This document shows, in pieces, positions 5,767 to 10,310 of a stretch of DNA of 10,310 bases. The position numbers were made by a program, and so were the translations under genes. The DNA is from an uncultured Elusimicrobium sp. (GTDB lineage Bacteria > Elusimicrobiota > Elusimicrobia > Elusimicrobiales > Elusimicrobiaceae), in NCBI GenBank assembly GCA_946061795.1, contig CAMGSK010000043.1:1-10310 (forward strand), in the 5' to 3' direction. The notes below the pieces were generated by a model that saw only the letters and a program-made list of their open reading frames with translations, was not told the origin of the DNA and did no database searches. Within the stretch, counting starts at the first letter, position 1; each line of letters starts with the position of its first letter.

Positions 5767-6443
5767 TATTTCCTCTGCAGTTTGGACAACTCTTTTGTAA
5801 AACTTTTGACCAGCGAACGCGCGATATCATCCGCCGCCGATAATGCGCTGGAACTGTCTTGGGACAAAGAACCTATCCACACAATTTCCGCCGTTTCCAC
5901 GTCCACCAGTTTGGCAATGACGCCCACCTGCGCGTTGATCGTATATTCCTGGGGCTGCACATCCGTGCTGTGCGTGTATTCCGTTCCCACATTTTGCGTA
6001 TAAGTGGCGTAGCTCCCGTCGGGCAGCTGCACCACGCTCTGCGTATAAACCGGGCGGGACTCCGTCCGGCGGGTCGTCACCATGGTCAGTTCCTTACGCG
6101 TGGGGGTGTAAGAGGTCACTTCTCCGATGAGCAAAACGTCCACTCCTAAAATTTCTCCTATTTTACGGGTGGTGGAGGGGGAAAGATAACCGGAGACGGA
6201 AATATTATGCTCCCGGAGCACCTGTTCCAGCTGGGCGCGTTCCACCACTTTAAAGCCGGATTGAATTAAATATTTTGCAAACAAATTTTCCACGCCGGAC
6301 AGCCCGCTGTACGGACTGGAAAACCCCATAACGCCGATGCGGTTCATCCGCTCAAAATCATAGGTGCGGCTGATGACCGTTTTGGGGGTACAGCCCGCGC
6401 AGAAAAACAGCGCCGCCAGCAGGAAAAAGAAAATTTTCTTCAT
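5766..6443 (-). CDS. CsgG-like lipoprotein
   Basis: The 225-aa product starts MKKIFFFLLAALFFCAGC: a signal peptide with a probable lipidated Cys at 18 (CAGC; Cys at -3 is unusual, so the lipobox is imperfect). The body matches the pattern of CsgG/curli-secretion-related lipoproteins: RIGVMGFSSP (35-44), an amphipathic FKVVERAQLEQVLREHN (64-80), GEILGVDVLLIGEVTSYTP (97-114), and a long Tyr/Thr-rich insertion (about 118-167) before the closing VGVIAKLVDVETAEIVWIGS strands (173-192). In CsgG the equivalent insertion is the membrane-spanning hairpin, but this could equally be a non-pore periplasmic relative such as an LpoB-type protein. The ATG at 6443 is chosen over one at 6497 because the signal peptide starts there and because TATAAT ends 7 nt upstream, so the mRNA would be leaderless. 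It is the first gene of the operon leading into serS. No CsgA/E/F partners are nearby. Confidence 0.75.
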   Translation of the reverse strand: MKKIFFFLLAALFFCAGCTPKTVISRTYDFERMNRIGVMGFSSPYSGLSGVENLFAKYLIQSGFKVVERAQLEQVLREHNISVSGYLSPSTTRKIGEILGVDVLLIGEVTSYTPTRKELTMVTTRRTESRPVYTQSVVQLPDGSYATYTQNVGTEYTHSTDVQPQEYTINAQVGVIAKLVDVETAEIVWIGSLSQDSSSALSAADDIARSLVKSFTKELSKLQRK

Positions 6444-6450
6444 ATGTTTT

Positions 6451-6456
6451 ATTATA
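6451..6456 (-). promoter_or_regulatory. -10 box of the lipoprotein-serS operon (leaderless type)
   Basis: TATAAT (6456-6451, minus) is a perfect -10 hexamer. Seven nt (AAAACAT) separate it from the ATG at 6443, placing the expected start of transcription at or next to the start codon. No convincing -35 is seen in the GC-rich stretch upstream. No SD fits between. Confidence 0.7.
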
Positions 6457-6498
6457 TAATTTTTCGCCGCGGGCGGCCTGAAGAGCCCAGACGTCAAA

Positions 6499-6507
6499 TG
6501 CTATAAT
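6499..6507 (+). promoter_or_regulatory. Extended -10 promoter of the KdsC-like gene (leaderless type)
   Basis: TGCTATAAT (6499-6507) is an extended -10 element. Six nt (AAAATT) lie between it and the ATG at 6514, so +1 is expected on the A of the start codon. It is divergent from the lipoprotein promoter within a 70-bp gap. Confidence 0.75.
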
Positions 6508-6513
6508 AAAATT

Positions 6514-7110
6514 ATGGACCAAACGTTTATCCAAAAAGCCAAAAATCTCCGCCTGCTGCTCACCGACATAGACGGGGTGATGACCGACAGCAAGCTCTGC
6601 TGGTACACCGACGGGGACGGACGGCATATTGAAGTAAAAAATTTTGAATCGCTGGACGGAATGGGCATGATTTTTCTGCGCGCGTGCGGCATACGCACGG
6701 GCATTATCTCGCGCGGGGAAGCCCCCGTATTGCAAAACTGGGCGCGCCTGCTGGGTATGGATATTTTGTTTTACGGCGTGACCAATAAAGCCGACGCTTT
6801 GCGCCAGGCCTGCCGGCATTTCGGCGTCTCCCCGCAGGAAACCGCCTTCATCGGAGACGACGTTATTGATCTGGGCGTTCTCAAAGCCGCCGGACTGCCC
6901 CTGACGGTGGCCAACGGAGTGGAAGAAGTAAAAAACATCGCCGAATATATTTCTCCCAAACGCGGAGGAGAAGGAGCCGTACGCGACATTTGTGAGCGCA
7001 TTTTAAAGGCCAGAGGCCAATGGGACGGCGTGGTAAAACAGGTGGAAGAAGGCACGTTTCAAGATCCGCACCCGGAGTTAATTGTTGTAAAAAACACCGC
7101 AAAAAAATAA
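6514..7110 (+). CDS. KdsC-like HAD phosphatase (Kdo-8-phosphate phosphatase family)
   Basis: Probably dephosphorylates 3-deoxy-D-manno-octulosonate 8-phosphate to Kdo for LPS inner core; a related nonulosonate phosphatase role is possible. The 198-aa protein is a small capless HAD enzyme: nucleophile and acid in DIDGVMTD (D18, D20), motif 2 Ser in GIISRGEA (S66), motif 3 Lys in NKADAL (K92), and motif 4 GDDVIDLGVL (D115, D116, D119), followed by the family's GGEGAVRDI (151-159). The family usually reads S/T-G-R after the motif 2 Ser; here it is S-R-G, so the loop Arg and Gly appear exchanged. The last 30 residues (QWDGVVKQVEEG...) extend a little beyond typical KdsC. The start is fixed by TATAAT 6 nt upstream and the absence of an SD, implying a leaderless mRNA. 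No other kds gene is in the window. Confidence 0.85.
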   Translation: MDQTFIQKAKNLRLLLTDIDGVMTDSKLCWYTDGDGRHIEVKNFESLDGMGMIFLRACGIRTGIISRGEAPVLQNWARLLGMDILFYGVTNKADALRQACRHFGVSPQETAFIGDDVIDLGVLKAAGLPLTVANGVEEVKNIAEYISPKRGGEGAVRDICERILKARGQWDGVVKQVEEGTFQDPHPELIVVKNTAKK

Positions 7111-7113
7111 AAT
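7085..7113 (+). promoter_or_regulatory. Candidate promoter of the second beta-barrel gene
   Basis: TTGTAA (7085-7090) and TAAAAT (7108-7113) are 17 nt apart; the -10 overlaps the kdsC-like stop codon and matches 5/6. The leader would be about 30 nt and contains AAGGAG (7139-7144) 5 nt before the ATG. Read-through from the upstream gene is the alternative. Confidence 0.4.
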
Positions 7114-7149
7114 AAAGGAAAGTCTCATTTATTCCAACAAGGAGTCTCT

Positions 7150-7809
7150 ATGAAAAAACTGTTTGTCCTGGCCGTGCTGCTGTGCGCTCCCGCTTTGTAC
7201 GCGGCGGAACGTTATACCTGCTGCTCTTATGAAGATACGCCCAGATACGGGCTGAACACCAACACCACCCGGGTGGAATTTTTCGGCGGGGTGGCGTTGC
7301 CGGAAGAAGACTGGTCCGAAAACGGCCAAACGCTGCAAATCGCCGATACGGGTTTTACCGCCGGCGTGGCGTTCGTACGCAACGTATTGCCTTGGCTGAC
7401 GTTGGGCCTGGACGGCAATTATTCCGGATTTGCCAAAGGCGACAATCTGACGCTTTCCGACGGCAAAGAAGTCAATTACCGCTCCGGCGTGGGCACGGGC
7501 CTTTTGACCGGACGCGTCTATTTGTTCCCCAAATCCATGACCCGCTTATATGGAACGGGCGGTATCGGCGCGGGCTATATGTACGCCAGAGAAAAAAGCA
7601 CGGACGGCAACAGCAAACAAACCTTTGACAGCACCGACGTGGCCTGGATGTTGGGCGCCGGCTTGGAATTTGACATTGACGAAACGGTCATCTTCGGCGC
7701 GGAAGGCCGCTATAATTGGGTCGGCCTCAGAAGCGATATGAAAGACCGCTTTGACAAAGGTCACTTCGCCTATTGGACCGTCATGTTGAAACTGGGCGTA
7801 AAATTTTAA
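7150..7809 (+). CDS. Predicted outer-membrane beta-barrel protein
   Basis: The 219-aa product has a clear signal peptide (MKKLFVLAVLLCAPALYA, cleavage expected before AERY), then about eight Gly/aromatic beta-hairpin strands (VEFFGGVALP, AGVAFVRNVLPWLTLGLDG, GLLTGRVYLFP, LYGTGGIGAGYMYAR, AWMLGAGLEFDID, VIFGAEGRYNWVG, AYWTVMLKLGVKF), ending with Phe. This is the layout of small porin-like or OmpW/OmpA-barrel proteins; the ligand or function is unknown. Two adjacent Cys (YTCCSYED) follow soon after the signal sequence. The ATG at 7150 is well supported by AAGGAG 5 nt upstream. It lies 39 nt after the KdsC-like gene and has a strong terminator of its own, so it may be an independent unit with the candidate promoter at 7085-7113. 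Confidence 0.87.
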   Translation: MKKLFVLAVLLCAPALYAAERYTCCSYEDTPRYGLNTNTTRVEFFGGVALPEEDWSENGQTLQIADTGFTAGVAFVRNVLPWLTLGLDGNYSGFAKGDNLTLSDGKEVNYRSGVGTGLLTGRVYLFPKSMTRLYGTGGIGAGYMYAREKSTDGNSKQTFDSTDVAWMLGAGLEFDIDETVIFGAEGRYNWVGLRSDMKDRFDKGHFAYWTVMLKLGVKF

Positions 7810-7828
7810 ACTCCGCCAATTTGTTGGA

Positions 7829-7861
7829 AATCCGCCGCTTTGAACAAGCGGCGGATTTTTT
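7829..7861 (+). terminator. Intrinsic terminator after the second beta-barrel gene
   Basis: AATCCGCCGCTT (7829-7840) and AAGCGGCGGATT (7846-7857) form a perfect 12-bp stem with a 5-nt loop, followed by Ts to 7861. It starts 19 nt after the stop codon. Confidence 0.93.
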
Positions 7862-7970
7862 AATCCTTTTTTCCGCTGGTTATCTTTTTGCATACGGAGT
7901 ACAATATAAAAGCGGCGAATGCATTCCCCCAACAAAGAAAAGCCTTATACGAAAAAAAGGGACTGCGTTT

Positions 7971-7979
7971 TGCTATAAT
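7971..7979 (+). promoter_or_regulatory. Extended -10 promoter of the mgtC-like gene (near-leaderless)
   Basis: TGCTATAAT (7971-7979) is the same extended -10 as at 6499-6507. Eight nt (GGAGAAAC) precede the ATG at 7988; the expected start of transcription is about 2 nt before the ATG. The GGAG in this gap is too close to serve as an SD and would lie upstream of +1. Confidence 0.7.
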
Positions 7980-7987
7980 GGAGAAAC

Positions 7988-8617
7988 ATGGAAGACTTCA
8001 TCGTAAAAATCGTTTTAGCGTTGGTGTTGGGCGGAGTCATGGGGCTGGAACGTCAATATAACGACAAACCGGCCGGATACGCCACCAACTCCATTATCTG
8101 CGTGGGAGCCACGCTGTTTACCGTCCTCTCCCTGTACATGTCCGAATTGGGAGGAGACCCGGGCCGTATTGCGGCGCAAATTGTTTCCGGCGTCGGTTTC
8201 TTGGGCGCGGGAGCCATTCTGCGCGAAGGCAACAAAGTTTCCGGCTTGACCACCGCGGCCGCGGTATGGCTGGTGGCCGCCATCGGTATGGCGGTAGGCT
8301 TTGGCCAGTACCTGTTGGCCTGTGCGGCCTGCGCGGCCATTTTGCTGCTGCAGCTGGGCGTACGGCGCACGCTGGGCCTGGTGGAACGGATACGCCGCTA
8401 TGACACCATTTATTTGACCTGCACCCCCAAATGGGCGGTAGTGGAACAAATTTGCAAAGAAATAGAAAAACAAAACGTACAAGTGCTTAAAAAAGAAATT
8501 ACGAAACACGAAGGACACTTCGCCGTTTCGCTGGTGGCCACATTCACCGGAAAAGAATTTCAAAAAGTGACCCGGACTCTGCTGGAAATGCAGGACGTTT
8601 ATACCTTGTACAAATAA
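7988..8617 (+). CDS. MgtC/SapB-family inner-membrane protein
   Basis: A polytopic inner-membrane protein of the MgtC/SapB family, linked in other bacteria to Mg2+ limitation, acid or intramacrophage survival and modulation of membrane ATPases; the role here is unknown. The 209-aa product shows the family motif blocks MGLERQYNDKPAGYATNS (19-36), CVGATLFTVLSLYM (39-52), QIVSGVGFLGAGAIL (65-79) and GLTTAAAVWLVAAIGMAVG (87-105), with four or five membrane helices over residues 1-127. A soluble C-terminal domain of about 75 residues follows (from about 135), ACT-like in pattern. This longer form is typical of chromosomal SapB-type proteins rather than of short MgtC. Its promoter box is nearly adjacent to the ATG, and no Mg-sensing leader or mgtL-type leader peptide is visible in 7862-7987. 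The aminotransferase gene begins 21 nt after its stop. Confidence 0.9.
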   Translation: MEDFIVKIVLALVLGGVMGLERQYNDKPAGYATNSIICVGATLFTVLSLYMSELGGDPGRIAAQIVSGVGFLGAGAILREGNKVSGLTTAAAVWLVAAIGMAVGFGQYLLACAACAAILLLQLGVRRTLGLVERIRRYDTIYLTCTPKWAVVEQICKEIEKQNVQVLKKEITKHEGHFAVSLVATFTGKEFQKVTRTLLEMQDVYTLYK

Positions 8618-8638
8618 AAGGAGAAAACCCCCAACCTT

Positions 8639-9763
8639 ATGTCACAGCCCCCCATACCGCTGTTTAACCTGAAAAAGCAACATGAATCTTTAAAATCCGA
8701 ATTGAACGCCGCCGCATTGGATGCATTAAACTCCATGCATTGGCTGTTAGGCCCGCAAACCGAAGGTTTTGAAAAAGAGTTTGCGGAAATGATCGGCGTA
8801 AAACACTGCATTTCCTGCTCTTCCGGCGCCAGCGCCATTCAAATCGCGTTGGCGGCGGCGGGTATCGGCCCCGGAGACGAAGTCATTACCACTCCGTTTA
8901 CGTTTATCGCCACTACTTCTTCCATTTCTCTGACGGGAGCCGATTTTGTATTCGCAGACATTGACCCCCGCACATACAACATTGACCCGCAAGACATTGA
9001 ACGGAAAATCACCAAAAAAACAAAGGCCATTCTGCCCGTACACCTCTACGGATATCCGGCGGATATGGACGCCATTATGAATCTGGCCCGCGAACACGAC
9101 TTAAAAGTAATAGAAGACTGCGCTCAAGCCCATTTGGCCACCGCCGACGGCGTGCGCGTAGGCGGCATCGGCGATGCGGGAGCTTTCAGCTTTTATCCCA
9201 GCAAAAACTTGGGCGCGTGCGGAGACGCCGGAGCTATTACTACCAACGACGACGAACTGGCGGATCGCTGCCGCAGTCTGCGTCACAGCGGACGGGCCAA
9301 AGACAAAGCCTATGAATACGATTTGGAAGGCTCCACCCTGCGCATGGACGAAGTGCAAGCCGCTATTTTGCGCGTGAAAATGAGACACTTGCCGGATTGG
9401 ACAGATGCGCGGCAGAAGGTGGCCTCTTGGTATGAAGAAGGGCTGCAGGGGCTGCCGGTGGTCACGCCGCCGACGCCGCCGGCCGGATACTCCCAATCGT
9501 ACTACGTTTATACCATCCGGGCGGAAAAACGCGACGAACTGCAACAATATTTAAAAGAGAAGGGTATCGGCTCGGCCGTTTATTATCCGGTCCCCCTCTA
9601 CAAACAGCCCGCGTACAAAGATATGGGTTTGCGCCCGCAGGATTTCCCGAATGCGGAAAAAGCAGCAAAAGAAGTTCTCTCCATTCCCATGTTTCCTGAA
9701 TTGACGGAAGAAGAAGTACAACGGGTATGTGAAACCATTCGTGATTTTTACGAAGAAAAATAA
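8639..9763 (+). CDS. DegT/DnrJ/EryC1/StrS-family sugar aminotransferase
   Basis: PLP-dependent aminotransferase of the family that adds an amino group to keto-sugar nucleotides for O-antigen, capsule, glycan or antibiotic sugars. The 374-aa length is normal. Visible motifs are the PLP-phosphate loop [11 protein letters not shown] (61-71), [11 protein letters not shown] (86-96), [10 protein letters not shown] (158-167; D160 for the pyridine nitrogen), [20 protein letters not shown] (181-200; K189 forms the Schiff base), LRHSGR (about 214-219) and [14 protein letters not shown]. The sequence style is close to WbpE/WecE-like enzymes acting on UDP-sugars, but substrate cannot be read from motifs and no other sugar-nucleotide gene is adjacent. 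The ATG at 8639 has its only SD, GGAG (8620-8623), an unusual 15 nt away; no ATG, GTG or TTG lies nearer in frame. It likely shares the mgtC-like transcript and ends at a strong terminator. Confidence 0.92.
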   Translation: MSQPPIPLFNLKKQHESLKSELNAAALDALNSMHWLLGPQTEGFEKEFAEMIGVKHCISCSSGASAIQIALAAAGIGPGDEVITTPFTFIATTSSISLTGADFVFADIDPRTYNIDPQDIERKITKKTKAILPVHLYGYPADMDAIMNLAREHDLKVIEDCAQAHLATADGVRVGGIGDAGAFSFYPSKNLGACGDAGAITTNDDELADRCRSLRHSGRAKDKAYEYDLEGSTLRMDEVQAAILRVKMRHLPDWTDARQKVASWYEEGLQGLPVVTPPTPPAGYSQSYYVYTIRAEKRDELQQYLKEKGIGSAVYYPVPLYKQPAYKDMGLRPQDFPNAEKAAKEVLSIPMFPELTEEEVQRVCETIRDFYEEK

Positions 9764-9770
9764 CAACAAG

Positions 9771-9796
9771 CCCCGGGCGAAAACCCGGGGTTTTTT
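9771..9796 (+). terminator. Intrinsic terminator after the aminotransferase gene
   Basis: CCCCGGG (9771-9777) and CCCGGGG (9784-9790) form a 7-bp GC stem with a 6-nt loop, followed by six Ts. It begins 8 nt after the stop codon. Confidence 0.93.
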
Positions 9797-9808
9797 ATGA
9801 CGGGAATT

Positions 9809-9842
9809 AAAAAATCCGGAGCGAATTTTTCCGGATTTTTTT
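9809..9842. terminator. Second, bidirectional terminator-like hairpin
   Basis: AAAAAATCCGG (9809-9819) and CCGGATTTTTT (9831-9841) pair perfectly around an 11-nt loop, with Ts on the plus side and a matching T-run on the minus side. It lies 12 nt after the first terminator, so it is either a back-up or serves a minus-strand transcript from the right. Confidence 0.75.
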
Positions 9843-10294
9843 AGCGCGGAAATAACCTCACGCAAACACGGGAAACTAGCAAAAAGCCAGCCGTTAAAAT
9901 AAAAATTTGTGGCAGGCGGCGGTAAAGACAATCAAACAAAACGATTTTTGAAAAACTCCCGGAAAAAGTTCGGCGCATTCTTTTAAGGAGACTTCAAAAT
10001 TTTTTGTCCGCCAACATACAGCAAAGAGCGGCAATGTCCACACCTCAAAATGGAGAGCCATAAAATAACACCAAAAGGCCCAGCTAAACAGACAGCCCTT
10101 TCATCAAAGCAATTTCATTTCAGGCCGGAAGTTTTTTTGCCCCAAAATACGCCCCAATTAAAAAAAACGGGCAAATTGGAGTGTTTTTTAAAAATTCTCC
10201 GTCGGAGAAAATTCTTTTTCTTTAAAAAAGGCCATAATTTGCATTTTTTATTTTTTTAAATAATTTTCCATTCAAAAACATATAAAATCGTTTT
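9843..10294. other. AT-rich intergenic region, no gene recognised, several hairpins
   Basis: About 450 bp without a convincing coding region: the open frame at 10050-10259 is Lys/Phe-rich low-complexity sequence with no SD. I see no tRNA, SRP RNA or tmRNA signatures. Structured pieces are CCAATT (10154-10159) with AATTGG (10174-10179); TTCTCC (10195-10200) with GGAGAA (10204-10209), flanked by TTTTTTAAA (10184-10192) and TTTAAAAAA (10221-10229), which extend it into an imperfect hairpin of about 46 nt followed by T-rich sequence; and a duplicated GCCCCAA spaced 12 nt apart. TTGCATTTTTTATTTTTT at 10239-10256 resembles the pilin promoter block. An AAGGAG at 9985-9990 has no good start codon behind it. 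It may hold an untranslated RNA or only regulatory DNA. Confidence 0.6.
10281..10286 (+). promoter_or_regulatory. -10-like box before the last, partial gene
   Basis: TATAAA (10281-10286) lies 8 nt before the ATG at 10295, with no SD between. This is the same near-leaderless spacing as at 7974 and 6502. Confidence 0.5.
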
Positions 10295-10310
10295 ATGGGC
10301 TTATTTAGTA
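10295..10310 (+). CDS. Start of an unidentified gene (cut by window edge)
   Basis: ATG GGC TTA TTT AGT reads MGLFS and runs off the window. The gene cannot be identified from five codons. The start is inferred only from the TATAAA box 8 nt upstream, matching other first genes in this window, and from the long intergenic gap before it. Confidence 0.4.

Noticed and set aside
7917..7926. GAATGCATTC palindrome upstream of the mgtC-like gene as an operator
   Set aside because: Only 10 bp with no spacer; expected by chance at this length and not repeated elsewhere.
9101..9547. Antisense open frames within the aminotransferase gene (also 8747-9097)
   Set aside because: Shadows created by codon bias of the sense gene; no start signals or motifs.
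10004..10063. 19-codon frame starting TTG downstream of AAGGAG (9985-9990)
   Set aside because: Spacing of 13 nt and a TTG start make it weak; no conserved feature is visible. The AAGGAG may be chance.
10050..10259. 69-aa open frame in the right intergenic region
   Set aside because: Lys/Phe-rich low-complexity product from A/T runs, no SD before the ATG, overlapping the hairpins.

Overview
The window looks like chromosomal DNA of a Gram-negative (diderm) bacterium of moderate GC. It carries two signal-peptide beta-barrel proteins ending in Phe, a CsgG-like lipoprotein, a KdsC-type phosphatase (LPS Kdo pathway) and a type IV pilin with an FTLIELL N-terminus. The pilin style together with a pyruvoyl-dependent arginine decarboxylase suggests a host-associated Elusimicrobiota-like organism. 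That assignment is inference from gene style only. I see no phage, IS, CRISPR, tRNA or rRNA.

Layout. (1) 1-1440 (+): the 3' part of a pyruvoyl arginine decarboxylase followed 18 nt later by agmatinase, giving arginine -> agmatine -> putrescine, closed by a two-way terminator. (2) 1519-2133 (-): a beta-barrel protein with a structured leader of about 120 nt. (3) 2346-2906 (-): a type IV pilin whose start codon sits inside a 16-bp perfect inverted repeat next to a 12-T tract. (4) 6443 down to 3027 (-): a tightly packed operon of CsgG-like lipoprotein, small membrane protein, seryl-tRNA synthetase and exported TPR protein, with two TAATG stop/start overlaps and a strong terminator. (5) 6514-7809 (+): KdsC-like phosphatase, then a second beta-barrel protein with its own SD and terminator. 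(6) 7988-9763 (+): MgtC/SapB membrane protein and a DegT-family sugar aminotransferase, closed by two tandem terminators. (7) 9843-10294: an AT-rich stretch of about 450 bp with no convincing gene but several hairpins, followed by the first codons of another gene at 10295.

Most of the cargo is housekeeping or envelope biology. The interesting signal is regulatory. At least four, probably five, transcription-unit-leading genes have a TATAAT-like box only 6-8 nt before the ATG and no usable Shine-Dalgarno, implying leaderless mRNAs, while genes inside operons have clear SD sequences. At the pilin this architecture coincides with a long palindrome over the start codon and a homopolymer between the -35-like and -10-like boxes, which makes it a candidate switchable or read-through-insulated promoter. 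Other unexplained structures are a 12-bp perfect hairpin inside the agmatinase coding sequence and an attenuator-like leader before the first beta-barrel gene.
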